Shown in pieces: positions 15,263-23,600 of a stretch of 48,640 nucleotides of DNA. Each line of letters opens with the position of its first letter. Positions within the stretch are counted from its first letter, which is position 1. The notes beneath the pieces are model-generated. The model did no database searches, was not told the DNA's origin, and was given only the letters and a program-made list of their open reading frames with translations. The stretch is taken from positions 1 through 48,640 of the forward strand of contig CAZNRD010000025.1 in NCBI GenBank assembly GCA_964575425.1. The letters run 5' to 3'. Source of the stretch: DATEAV01 sp964575425. GTDB lineage: Bacteria > Chloroflexota > Anaerolineae > Anaerolineales > E44-bin32. Made by a program: the position numbers and the translations under genes.

Positions 15263-17398
15263 ATGGACGAGCCTTCGCCCATGCGCCTGACGGCTGGCCT
15301 GCGGCTGAAAGCTGCCTGGCATTCGGCTCGTCTGTGGCTGGTGTTCTCGGCAGGCCTGGCCGGGGCGGTCGCCGCCCTGAGCCTCCCCTACGGCCCCGGC
15401 GCTTCGGCTGTCGGCCTCACGATTGACGACGTTGCTCAGCAAGACGTCCAGGCCCCGTACGCGCTGGCGTATACCAGCGAGCTGCTCACCGAACGGGCGC
15501 GCCAGGCCGCCGAGGCTGCAGTCCCCGACGTCTACGACCCGCCCGACAGCCGCATCGCTCGCCAGCTGTTCGAGCGCCTGCGCGCCACCCTTCAGTACAT
15601 CGACACCGTCCGCGCCGACTCCCTCGCCAGCCGGGATGAACGCCTGGCCGACCTGGGTGCCCTGGCCGATCTCCGTCTCGACGCCCAGGCTGCCGAAGCG
15701 CTTCTTGATCTGCCGGACGCGCGCTGGGAGGCCACCAAGCTGGAAGCCACCGGCGTCCTCGAGCAGGTGATGCGGGCAGAGATCCGCCAGGACCGGGTTG
15801 AGGAGGCTCGCCGCTCGATCCCCGCACTCGTGAGCATCTCGCTCCCCGAGAGCCAGGCGGCGCTGGTGGTGCAACTGGTCTCCGCCTACGTGGCCCCGAA
15901 CTCCTTTTTCAACGAGGAGGCGACGGCGCAGGCGCGGCAGGAAGCGCGCCAGGCGGTCCAGCCGGTGACCAGGTCCTACGCTGCCGGCGAGACGATCATC
16001 GCTCGCGGCGAAGTGGTCACCGCCGAGCACCTGGAAGCCCTGGAGGCGTTTGGCCTGCTGCGCCCCCCGAACCGTTGGCAGCAGCTGGCCGTGCGCGCTC
16101 TCCTGGTCGTTGTGCTCGGCTGCGCGCTCGCCCTCTATGTCTTCCAGGCCCATCCGGAGCAGATACGCAGCATGCGCATGATGCTCACCGTGAGCGTGCT
16201 GTTCGTTTCCGTCACCCTGGGAATCCAGCTGATGGTCCCGGGCCGCGCGGTGATGCCGTACCTATTCCCGGCCGCCACCCTGCCGATGCTATTGGCGGTG
16301 CTGTTTGGCCCGGGGATGGGCATCGCCTCCTCGCTGGTGATCGCCACGCTCGCCGGATTCGTGGCACCGCGCGGGCTTGAGCTCGCGGTCTACGTCCTTC
16401 TGAGCGGCTCGCTTGGCGCCCTCGTCATCGGCCGCGCCGATCGTCTGAGTTCGTTCTTCTGGGGAGGCCTGGGGGCAGCGCTCGGTGCCGCTGCGGTAAT
16501 CGTCGTCTTCCGCTTCCCCGATCCAGCGATGGATGCCCTGGGGAAGGCGACCCTGCTGGCGGCCGCATTGGTCAACGGCGGCCTTTCTGCCAGCCTGGCC
16601 TTTGGCCTGCTGCTCCTCGTAGGGAACCTGCTGGGAATCGTCACCAGCCTTCAGTTGATTGAGCTCTCCCGGCCCGATCATCCGCTCCTGCAGCTCCTGC
16701 TGCGCGAAGCCCCGGGCACCTACCAGCACAGCCTGCAGGTGGCCAACCTGGCTGAACAGGCGGCGCGGGCCGTCGGCGCCAACGCCCTGCTCACGCGCGT
16801 CGGAGCTCTCTACCACGACGTCGGCAAGGCGCTGCGACCCCAGTTCTTCATCGAGAACCAGCTCCCCGGCCACAACATCCACGAGCAGCTCGATCCAACC
16901 ACCAGCGCCGGAGTGATCATCTCCCATGTGCACGATGGCCTGGAGCTGGCGCGCAAGCACCGCCTGCCGCCCGCAGTGCAGGCGTTCATCCCGGAGCACC
17001 ACGGCCGTCTGGAGGCCGCCTACCAGTACCAGGCCGCGCTCGATGCCGCCGGCGGCAGCAACCACCAGATTGACACACAGGACTTCACCTACCCTGGACC
17101 CCGTCCCCGCTCACGCGAAACCGCAATCCTGATGCTGGCCGACGGCGTCGAGGCCAAGGCGCGCGCCGAGTCTCCCGCCGACGACGCCGCCATCGACCGC
17201 CTTGTCCGCTGGGTGATTGAGGACCGCCTGTCGCACGGCCAACTGGATCGAACCGACCTGACGCTCAAGGACATCGATACCATCCGCCGCTCCCTCGTCA
17301 ACACCCTGAAGGGCATCTACCACCCCCGCCTCCGCTACCCAACGCTCGAAGGCGAGGGGGAACCGCCACCGCTGCCCGACACCAGCGCCCGACCATGA
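15263..17398 (+). CDS. 7TM-HD membrane phosphodiesterase (PgpH/YqfF type)
   Basis: This 711-residue protein has one N-terminal membrane segment (about residues 22-42). An extracytoplasmic domain with EEAR-type segments follows to about 265, and then a hydrophobic block of several helices (about 270-465). The cytoplasmic HD domain follows: TYQHSLQVANLAEQ near residue 488, YHDVGKALRP near 517, ISHVHDGLELA near 555 and EHHGRL near 578. PgpH of Listeria and other bacteria hydrolyses cyclic di-AMP, and this is the likely activity. Its 3' end overlaps ybeY by 4 bp, the widely conserved pgpH-ybeY-dgkA order. Confidence 0.92.
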   Translation: MDEPSPMRLTAGLRLKAAWHSARLWLVFSAGLAGAVAALSLPYGPGASAVGLTIDDVAQQDVQAPYALAYTSELLTERARQAAEAAVPDVYDPPDSRIARQLFERLRATLQYIDTVRADSLASRDERLADLGALADLRLDAQAAEALLDLPDARWEATKLEATGVLEQVMRAEIRQDRVEEARRSIPALVSISLPESQAALVVQLVSAYVAPNSFFNEEATAQARQEARQAVQPVTRSYAAGETIIARGEVVTAEHLEALEAFGLLRPPNRWQQLAVRALLVVVLGCALALYVFQAHPEQIRSMRMMLTVSVLFVSVTLGIQLMVPGRAVMPYLFPAATLPMLLAVLFGPGMGIASSLVIATLAGFVAPRGLELAVYVLLSGSLGALVIGRADRLSSFFWGGLGAALGAAAVIVVFRFPDPAMDALGKATLLAAALVNGGLSASLAFGLLLLVGNLLGIVTSLQLIELSRPDHPLLQLLLREAPGTYQHSLQVANLAEQAARAVGANALLTRVGALYHDVGKALRPQFFIENQLPGHNIHEQLDPTTSAGVIISHVHDGLELARKHRLPPAVQAFIPEHHGRLEAAYQYQAALDAAGGSNHQIDTQDFTYPGPRPRSRETAILMLADGVEAKARAESPADDAAIDRLVRWVIEDRLSHGQLDRTDLTLKDIDTIRRSLVNTLKGIYHPRLRYPTLEGEGEPPPLPDTSARP

Positions 17399-17850
17399 CC
17401 CTGAGTGTCCACATCCGCACCCGCAAGTCCTACACCCACCACGCCAAGACCGTGGCTGAAGCGGCTCGCACCGCCTTGACCCTCGAGGGCACGCACCAGG
17501 CAGAGCTGACTGTGGTGCTCACCTCCGAAGTCGAGGTCCGCGAACTCAACCGGCGCTACGCTGGGAGCGATGCCGTCACGGACGTGCTGGCCTTCCCCAG
17601 CGGCTCTGCCGACCCGGACAGCGGCCTGGCCTACCTGGGCGATGTGATCATCGCCGTGCCAGCTGCCGAGCGCCAGGCAGAGGACACCGGCCGTCCGCTG
17701 CAGCACGAACTGGCATTCCTCACCGTCCACGGCGTCCTGCACCTGCTGGGCCACGATCACAAAGACCCCGCTTCACGGGCACGGATGGACCGAGCCCAGC
17801 GGTCCGTCCTTCGCCGGATGGGCATAAGCCTGCGACGCCCCCCGGAGTGA
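17395..17850 (+). CDS. ybeY: Endoribonuclease YbeY, rRNA maturation factor
   Basis: This 151-residue metalloprotein participates in 16S rRNA 3' end maturation and ribosome quality control. The zinc site HGVLHLLGHDH (about residues 112-122) is complete. Earlier conserved segments are LNRRYAGSDAVTDVLAFP and LGDVIIA. The ATG overlaps the stop of the HD phosphodiesterase gene (ATGA). It lies between the HD phosphodiesterase and dgkA, an arrangement found across Firmicutes and Chloroflexota. Confidence 0.96.
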   Translation: MTLSVHIRTRKSYTHHAKTVAEAARTALTLEGTHQAELTVVLTSEVEVRELNRRYAGSDAVTDVLAFPSGSADPDSGLAYLGDVIIAVPAAERQAEDTGRPLQHELAFLTVHGVLHLLGHDHKDPASRARMDRAQRSVLRRMGISLRRPPE

Positions 17851-17852
17851 GC

Positions 17853-18248
17853 ATGAGTCCCGGCCCACCTGCCCGCACCCGGCTCGAATCCTTCCGCCAC
17901 GCATTCGCGGGCTGGTGGCACGTGCTTCGCACGCAGCGCAACGCCTGGATTCACGCCGTGGCCAGCGCGGCCGTCATCAGCCTGGCCGCGTGGCTTCGGC
18001 TCGACCGCCAATCCTGGGCTGTCTTGCTGCTCTCGATCGGGCTCGTCTGGATGGCCGAATTCCTCAACACCGCGCTCGAGGCTGTGGTCGATCTGGCAAG
18101 CCCGGAGGTAAATCCGCTGGCTCGGGTGGGCAAGGACGTCGGGGCGGCCGGTGTGTTGATTGCGGCGCTCACGGCCGCCGCCGTCGGGCTGCTCGTCATG
18201 GGCCCGCCGCTTTGCCTCCGGTTGGGCCTTCCCTGGTCCCTGCCTTAG
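17853..18248 (+). CDS. dgkA: Diacylglycerol/undecaprenol kinase
   Basis: This 131-residue integral membrane kinase has three hydrophobic helices and the DgkA signature in AEFLNTALEAVVDL plus the downstream lysine and aspartate in VGKDVGAAGVL. In Gram-positive-like bacteria this family phosphorylates undecaprenol, feeding lipid carrier into cell-wall synthesis. The ATG at 17853 is chosen because GGAG lies five bases upstream; a GTG at 17847 is the alternative. It follows ybeY with almost no gap and closes the operon. Confidence 0.92.
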   Translation: MSPGPPARTRLESFRHAFAGWWHVLRTQRNAWIHAVASAAVISLAAWLRLDRQSWAVLLLSIGLVWMAEFLNTALEAVVDLASPEVNPLARVGKDVGAAGVLIAALTAAAVGLLVMGPPLCLRLGLPWSLP

Positions 18249-18265
18249 GTAGTTCTCCTCTGCCG

Positions 18266-18294
18266 TTGCACGCGCCCGCCGTCTGTGCCATAAT
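18266..18294 (+). promoter_or_regulatory. Promoter of the GAF histidine kinase
   Basis: TTGCAC (18266-18271) and CATAAT (18289-18294) are 17 bp apart. The bases TGC before the -10 make it an extended -10 element. The leader would be about 50 nt. Confidence 0.6.
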
Positions 18295-18350
18295 TCAGCC
18301 AGAGGCTTCGGCCAGCCGCGTGTCGTCACAGATCGGGGGCCATTCGACGG

Positions 18351-20909
18351 ATGAAAGCTCAAGAGCCGGCTCGAACTAGCAACCTCTACCGGGCCGCCAC
18401 TGCCACCTTCGACTACTTCGACCCCCCTGCCGCCCTGGCCAGCCTGCTGCAGTTGGCGGTGGGCCTAGTGGGCACGGAAAGGGCGGCTCTGTATGAGCTC
18501 GACGAAACCGCCGGCAGCTTCGCCCCGCGCTTCGCCCAGGGAATCGCCCTCGGCAGCCTCGGACGCCTATCGGCGTCCGGCGACCATCCCACCCTGCGCG
18601 CCGCCCTCACCAGCCGCAGGGCTGTCGCCTCCGGCGACACGCGCGGCTCGCTCGGCCTGCCGCTCGCGCCGGGCGACATCGCCTGCGCCCCCTGCGTCTC
18701 CGGAGGCCAGACGATCGGGCTGCTCTTCGTCGGCTCCGACAAGCGCGGAGCCTACGACGGCGAAGCGTTGGAAACCCTCGAAGTGCTCGCCACCCGCGCC
18801 GGCGAAATCCTCACCTTCGCCCGCCAGTCCGCCAGCCAGAGCTACCTCTTTCACAAGCTCTCCCTCCTCTACCAGGCGAGCGATGCCATCAACAGCACCC
18901 GCGAGCGTCAAGAGACGACCCGCCAGATCGCAGCTCATCTCTTGCGCGCCACCTCCGCAGACTTCTGCGAGATCATGATCTTCGAGGACGGAGGCAAGCA
19001 CACCACCCGCTTCCGCCCCCACCTCGGCAAGCCCGGCCAGACCGGCGTGGTGGCCATGATCCGCGAGTCGGTCCCCGAGTACCCGGCCCATAACCAGGTC
19101 ATCCAGGACCTCAAGCCCGCCACACTAAGCCAGGTGCCACCGGTCGGTTCGGCGAAGGACCTGGCGGCCCTGCAGTCGGAGGGCATCTCGGCGGCAGCGA
19201 TCTTCCCGCTCGCCACCGGCAATCAGGTGCTCGGCCTCGTCCGTATCCTCTTCAGCCAGCCCGGGCGGCAGATCACAGACCAGGACATGGAGCTGGCCCA
19301 GGCCATCATCAACATCGGCGCGGTGGGCCTGCAGGATGCCATACACCTCCAGACCGCCGAGAACCGCGCCAACCAGCTCCAGACGCTGGGCGAGATCGGC
19401 CGCGAGATGACCTCCACGCTGGACCTGGAGGTCGCCCTGGAGAATGCCATGCGTCACACGCAGCGCCTGCTCGGGGTCGAGGCCTGCGTCCTGTTCCTGC
19501 TGGACGAGATGGGCGAGAAACTCGTGCTCAAGGCCACCGGCGGCAGTCACGTCCGCATCCGCGATGTGGCCATCGGGCTCGAGGAAGGCATCGCTGGCTG
19601 GGTGACGCGCAACCGCCGCCCGCTGATCGTCAACGACGTCCGCAGCAACCCGCTCTACCACAGCTCGATCGACGGTCAGACGGGCCTGCTCACCAGCTCC
19701 GTCGTCTGCGTCCCGCTCGAAACGCGCGGCCAGACCCTCGGCGTGATCGAAGCCATCAACCATCCCCGCGGCGCCTTCACGCTCAACGATCAGCAGCTGC
19801 TCTCGTCGGTGGCGGCCTGGGCGGGAATCGCCGTCGACAACGCCAACCTCTTCCTGCGCGTCGCCGAGGAGCGCAGCCGGCTGGAAGCGACCCTGGTCGA
19901 GACCGCGGACGCCGTCGCGCTCACCGATCGGAGCGGGACGGTCATCCTGGTCAACAAGGCGGCAGCTCAGTTCTTCCGCATCAACGCCGACATGGCACTC
20001 GGCCGCCCAGCAGCCGAAATCTTCAGCGGCCACCCGCTCGCCGATCTGCTGACCAACCCCAACATCAGCCTGCCCACCAGCCTCGAAATCAGGACGCCCA
20101 CCGAGCGCGTGCTCTACGCCACCGTCAGCGAAGTGCGCGACGTCGGCCGCGTCGCAGTCATGCAGGACATCACCGCCCTCAAGCAGATCGACCACATGCG
20201 CTCGCAGCTCCTCGGCACGGCCGCCCACGACCTGAAGAACCCGCTCAACGCCATCCGCCTGGGTGCGGACTTGCTCAGCGATGCCCCGCTGACCGAGCTG
20301 CAGCGCAAGGCGCTGAGCATGATGCAGCGCGCCACCGAGAGCATGACCAATCTGATCACAGCCCTGCTCGAAACCATTCGCGTCGAATCTACCGCCATCT
20401 TCACCCTTGAGCCGGTCCAGGTCAACGACCTGATCCGCCGGGCGATCGAGGATCTGCGCCCGCTGGCAGACGCCCGCAAGCACACCGTCCGGTACGAGCC
20501 TCCGGCAGAGCCCGTGCTGATCATGGGCGACCCCAATCGCCTGAATTCGGTCATGACCAATCTGCTCAGCAACGCCGTCAAGTTCACCGACCCCGGAGGC
20601 CTGATCCAGGTCTCAGTCCGCTGGGACGATGAGAACGTCCAGGTCGACGTCCAGGACAACGGCCCGGGCGTGCCGGAGGATGAGATCCCGCGCGTCTTCG
20701 ACCACCTCTTCCGCGGCCGGGCCGCCGTGCGCGATCCGAACAATCCCGTCGAGGGGACCGGCCTCGGCCTGGCCCTGGCCAAGACCGTCATCGAGCAGCA
20801 CGGCGGCCGCATCTGGGTGACCAGCGCCGAGAACCAGGGGAGCATCTTCTCCTTCACGCTGCCGCGCGAACCGACCCCCAAGACGGGGTCGCTGCGTCGC
20901 GAAGGCTGA
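18351..20909 (+). CDS. Sensor histidine kinase with three GAF domains and one PAS domain
   Basis: This is an 852-residue cytoplasmic sensor kinase. Order: GAF 1 (about 30-160), GAF 2 (about 180-330), GAF 3 (about 355-505), PAS (about 510-610), dimerisation/phosphoacceptor domain, and HATPase. The phosphoacceptor is His626 in AHDLKNPLNAI. The ATPase has the N box NLLSNAVKFT, G1 DNGPGVP, F box VFDHLFRG and G2 GTGLGLALAK. No transmembrane segment or receiver domain is present, and no response regulator gene is adjacent, so the partner is unknown. GAF domains could bind a nucleotide, a tetrapyrrole or other small ligands; no chromophore Cys can be assigned with confidence. Confidence 0.93.
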   Translation: MKAQEPARTSNLYRAATATFDYFDPPAALASLLQLAVGLVGTERAALYELDETAGSFAPRFAQGIALGSLGRLSASGDHPTLRAALTSRRAVASGDTRGSLGLPLAPGDIACAPCVSGGQTIGLLFVGSDKRGAYDGEALETLEVLATRAGEILTFARQSASQSYLFHKLSLLYQASDAINSTRERQETTRQIAAHLLRATSADFCEIMIFEDGGKHTTRFRPHLGKPGQTGVVAMIRESVPEYPAHNQVIQDLKPATLSQVPPVGSAKDLAALQSEGISAAAIFPLATGNQVLGLVRILFSQPGRQITDQDMELAQAIINIGAVGLQDAIHLQTAENRANQLQTLGEIGREMTSTLDLEVALENAMRHTQRLLGVEACVLFLLDEMGEKLVLKATGGSHVRIRDVAIGLEEGIAGWVTRNRRPLIVNDVRSNPLYHSSIDGQTGLLTSSVVCVPLETRGQTLGVIEAINHPRGAFTLNDQQLLSSVAAWAGIAVDNANLFLRVAEERSRLEATLVETADAVALTDRSGTVILVNKAAAQFFRINADMALGRPAAEIFSGHPLADLLTNPNISLPTSLEIRTPTERVLYATVSEVRDVGRVAVMQDITALKQIDHMRSQLLGTAAHDLKNPLNAIRLGADLLSDAPLTELQRKALSMMQRATESMTNLITALLETIRVESTAIFTLEPVQVNDLIRRAIEDLRPLADARKHTVRYEPPAEPVLIMGDPNRLNSVMTNLLSNAVKFTDPGGLIQVSVRWDDENVQVDVQDNGPGVPEDEIPRVFDHLFRGRAAVRDPNNPVEGTGLGLALAKTVIEQHGGRIWVTSAENQGSIFSFTLPREPTPKTGSLRREG

Positions 20910-21005
20910 TCCACCACAGGCAATCGCTCTCTGCTCTCGACAGCCTGGGACAGGATCTCCACGCCCTGCGGTATCATACATTCACGCCGTCGGGGGAGGG
21001 AATTA

Positions 21006-21863
21006 ATGTCCACTGCCGCGTTTCGCTTTGGTACCGTAGGCGCGCCCAGGTCAACTCCCAAGAAGCCGGGCGGCTCCGTCGGCGCGGTGCAGCGGCTGGC
21101 CGAGCTGGGCCTTGGAGCCCTTGAGCTTGCCTGGGTCCAGTCGATTCGAGTCGGCGAAGAAGCCTGCCAGGCCATCCGCCTGGCCGCAACCGAGTCCGGG
21201 GTGCTCGTCAGCGTCCATGCTCCCTACTACATCAACCTCAACGCCAGCAAGGAGGAATGGCCCAGGAGCCGCAAGCGGCTGATGGATGCCGCCCACTTCG
21301 GCCATCTCGCTGGCGCCACCGACATCGTCTTCCACCCCGGCTCGTACTTCGGGCGGCCCCGCGATCATGTCCTCGAAACCGCCATCCGCCGCCTGCGCCG
21401 GTGCGTCGACGAACTGCGCGCCCACGACAACCCCGTCGTGCTCAGGCCGGAGACCATGGGCAAGGGCGCCATGATCGGCTCGTTGGAAGACGTGATGCTG
21501 ATGACGCAGGAAATCGAGGGGGTCGAGCCCTGCCTCGACTTCTCCCACCTGCACGCTCGGGCTGGCGATGGCTCGCTGAACTCCCACGCGGAGTGGATTG
21601 GGCTCCTCAAGACCTACCGCAAGGCGCTCGGCGCACGCGCCCTGCGCCGGCTTCACTGCCACCTCTCCGGCATCGAGTACTCGGCCAAGGGCGAACGCAA
21701 CCATGTCCAGTTCCATGAGTCCGATCTCGACCTACACGGCCTGCTGCAGGCGCTGCGCGATGCCGGCTGCTCTGGCCGGATCCTCTGCGAGAGCCAGCCG
21801 GACCTGGAAGGTGACGCGCTGGTCATGCAGCGCGCCTGGCAGAGCCTGAACGCTCAGGCATGA
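21006..21863 (+). CDS. nfo: Deoxyribonuclease IV (AP endonuclease)
   Basis: This 285-residue TIM-barrel enzyme incises DNA at abasic sites in base-excision repair. Likely zinc ligands are visible in SVHAPYYINLN, IVFHPGSYFG, RPETMGK, CLDFSHLHA and LHCHLSGIEY, and in the closing CESQPDLEGD. The ATG at 21006 has GGGGGAGGG just upstream. Its stop overlaps the ATG of the uracil-DNA glycosylase (ATGA), linking the glycosylase and the AP endonuclease that act one after the other. Confidence 0.92.
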   Translation: MSTAAFRFGTVGAPRSTPKKPGGSVGAVQRLAELGLGALELAWVQSIRVGEEACQAIRLAATESGVLVSVHAPYYINLNASKEEWPRSRKRLMDAAHFGHLAGATDIVFHPGSYFGRPRDHVLETAIRRLRRCVDELRAHDNPVVLRPETMGKGAMIGSLEDVMLMTQEIEGVEPCLDFSHLHARAGDGSLNSHAEWIGLLKTYRKALGARALRRLHCHLSGIEYSAKGERNHVQFHESDLDLHGLLQALRDAGCSGRILCESQPDLEGDALVMQRAWQSLNAQA

Positions 21864-22474
21864 ATCGAGCCGATCGCCGCAAGGCCCTCGGAATGCTCCA
21901 GGCGAAGATGCGAGCCTGCCGCCTCTGCCTCGAGGCGGGCCACGACATCTTGCCCGGCGCGGTCTTTTCCGGCCGAATTGGGGCGCGGGTGATGGTCATC
22001 GGCCAGGCGCCGGGCATCACCGAGCACAGCAGCGGCCGCCCCTTCAACGCGGGCAGCGGCTCACGCCTCTTCCGCTGGCTCGCCCAGGCGGGCATCGAGG
22101 AGGCGGAGTTCCGCCGCACGCACTACATGACGGCGGTCACTAAGTGCTACCCGGGGCGGGCGCCCGGTGGCGGCGACCGCGTGCCCAGTCGCGCGGAGCA
22201 GGCGCTTTGCCGGCCATACCTGGATCGGGAAATCGCCTTGATCGACCCGGCCCTCGTCCTGCCGGCGGGGCGCCTGGCCATCGGCCTGTTCTTCCCGCCA
22301 TCCTTGCCGCTCGAGGACATCATCGGATCGGAAGTGCAGGTCGATGGGCGCTGGGTCATCCCCCTGCCTCACCCCTCTGGCGCCAGCCGCTGGCATCAAC
22401 TGCCCGAAAACCGAGAGCGGATCGAGGCCGCGCTGCGGAGGATCGGAAAACGCTGGCGCGAGATCAGCCGCTAG
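21860..22474 (+). CDS. Uracil-DNA glycosylase, 4Fe-4S superfamily type
   Basis: This 204-residue protein is related to family 4/5 uracil-DNA glycosylases. It has cysteines in CRLCLEAG (C20, C23) and two later ones (KCYPG near 97, ALCRPY near 115), enough for a 4Fe-4S cluster. The first active-site motif reads GQAPGITEHSSGRPFNAGSGSR, and the second HPSGASRW, close to the HPS of the family. Family 4 members usually read GEAPG there. It excises uracil (or related damage) from DNA, and the coupled upstream nfo would cut the resulting abasic site. Confidence 0.85.
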   Translation: MNRADRRKALGMLQAKMRACRLCLEAGHDILPGAVFSGRIGARVMVIGQAPGITEHSSGRPFNAGSGSRLFRWLAQAGIEEAEFRRTHYMTAVTKCYPGRAPGGGDRVPSRAEQALCRPYLDREIALIDPALVLPAGRLAIGLFFPPSLPLEDIIGSEVQVDGRWVIPLPHPSGASRWHQLPENRERIEAALRRIGKRWREISR

Positions 22475-22735
22475 ACGCGGGCCGGGCACGCAAGGGATGC
22501 CCGGCTGCACTATCACGCTGCGGCCGAGGCGGCGCTCTGCTGCGAGACCAACCGCCCCTAACCCACCCCGCGCCCAGCTCACCCCGCCGACCTTCTGCTC
22601 TCGCATCACGGCCAGCATGGTGGTCCGCCTCAGACGCATCGCCGGCGGCCGATGCCGGTTGTGCCACCCCGAGCAACTGTGCCAGGGTCAGGAAAGACAT
22701 GCGCAACTTCGTCGACTTGGCCGACTTGCGCATTC
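22475..22735. other. Convergent intergenic region between the glycosylase and the deoxynucleoside kinase
   Basis: No gene is supported; short frames lack start signals. An 8-bp stem, GCCGGGCA (22481-22488) with TGCCCGGC (22498-22505), lies seven bases beyond the glycosylase stop and is the likely terminator for the plus strand. Confidence 0.45.
22699..22733. terminator. Imperfect palindrome between the convergent genes
   Basis: ATGCGCAA (22699-22706) pairs with TTGCGCAT (22726-22733). Inside it GTCG (22711-22714) pairs with CGAC (22722-22725), leaving a 4-nt bulge. It probably ends transcription from either side, but there is no U-run. Confidence 0.4.
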
Positions 22736-22736
22736 C

Positions 22737-22799
22737 AGGCGTCTGCCTGGAGTCTGGCCTGGCGAGGCTGCCGCGGTGTGGTTGGCCTGGCAGACGCCT
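22737..22799 (-). terminator. Inverted repeat at the end of the deoxynucleoside kinase gene
   Basis: AGGCGTCTGCC (22737-22747) and GGCAGACGCCT (22789-22799) are perfect 11-bp complements separated by 41 nt. The right arm begins within the stop codon. The stem extends inward by two pairs after a T-T mismatch. It is probably a terminator for the minus strand. Confidence 0.5.
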
Positions 22800-23442
22800 A
22801 CTCGGCCGGGAATTCGACGATTTCCTTGCCGGCCAGCTTGTCGTGGATGCGCTCCACGACGATTTCCAGGTGGCGGGGGCGGTGGACGAAGTCCAGGTCA
22901 TCGCTGCGGATGGTCAGCACCGGGCAGATGTCGAAGCGGGCGAGCCATTCGTCGTAGTACTTCTCGAGCAAACTGAGGTACTCGGCTGTGATGCCACGCT
23001 CGATTTCGCGCCCCCGGGCGCGGATGCGTTCGAGCAGGACCGGCACGGTCGACTTGAGGTAGATGAGCAGGTCCGGCGCGGGCAGGCTGCCGACAACGAG
23101 TTCGTAGAGGCGGCGGTAAGTCTTGTAGTCGCGCTCGGTGACATTGCCGAGCTTGAGGCTGGCGCGGGCGAAGATTTCGGCGTCTTCGTAGATGGAGCGA
23201 TCGACGATGGCCGACTGCGGCCCCCGGGCGAGCGCCAGGTGCATCTCGGCGCGGTGTCCGAGGAAGAACACCTGGAGGTGGAAGGCCCAGGCGCGCATGT
23301 CGGCGTAGAAGTCCGCCAGGTAGGGGTTGTCGGCGACGGACTCGTAGGCCGTCTGCCAGGCGAGGCGCTCGCCCAGGCGTTCGGTCAGCGAAGTCTTCCC
23401 CGTCCCGATGTTGCCCGCGACGAGGACGAAGCGTTTGGGCAT
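22798..23442 (-). CDS. Deoxynucleoside kinase (deoxyadenosine/deoxyguanosine kinase type)
   Basis: This 214-residue enzyme phosphorylates deoxynucleosides for dNTP salvage. P-loop GNIGTGKTSL is at residues 9-18, the acceptor-site motif DRSIYEDAEIF is near residue 76, and the lid arginines lie in ERIRARGREIERGI. The ATG at 23442 has GGGAGGT upstream. It follows the ribonucleotide reductase gene on the same strand, so salvage and de novo dNTP supply are adjacent. The exact base preference cannot be read from the sequence. Confidence 0.9.
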   Translation of the reverse strand: MPKRFVLVAGNIGTGKTSLTERLGERLAWQTAYESVADNPYLADFYADMRAWAFHLQVFFLGHRAEMHLALARGPQSAIVDRSIYEDAEIFARASLKLGNVTERDYKTYRRLYELVVGSLPAPDLLIYLKSTVPVLLERIRARGREIERGITAEYLSLLEKYYDEWLARFDICPVLTIRSDDLDFVHRPRHLEIVVERIHDKLAGKEIVEFPAE

Positions 23443-23484
23443 CGCACCTCCCGATGTGAGGGCTCCGGGGAAAGGCCGCGTTTC

Positions 23485-23490
23485 AGTATA
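23485..23490 (-). promoter_or_regulatory. -10 box of the deoxynucleoside kinase gene
   Basis: TATACT on the minus strand lies about 45 bp before the start codon. The -35 is poor. Confidence 0.4.
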
Positions 23491-23545
23491 CTGCATCGGT
23501 TCGAGGGACCGAGAGATCCCTTCCGGCCGACTTGTCTGAGTCATA

Positions 23546-23571
23546 TCCGGCGCCTCATCCAGGGCGCCGGA
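23546..23571 (-). terminator. Hairpin after the ribonucleotide reductase gene
   Basis: A 9-bp perfect stem (23546-23554 with 23563-23571) with an 8-nt loop lies 30 bp beyond the nrdJ stop. No U-run follows. Confidence 0.55.
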
Positions 23572-23600
23572 CACTCACAAGCCCAACCCGGGAACGACTC

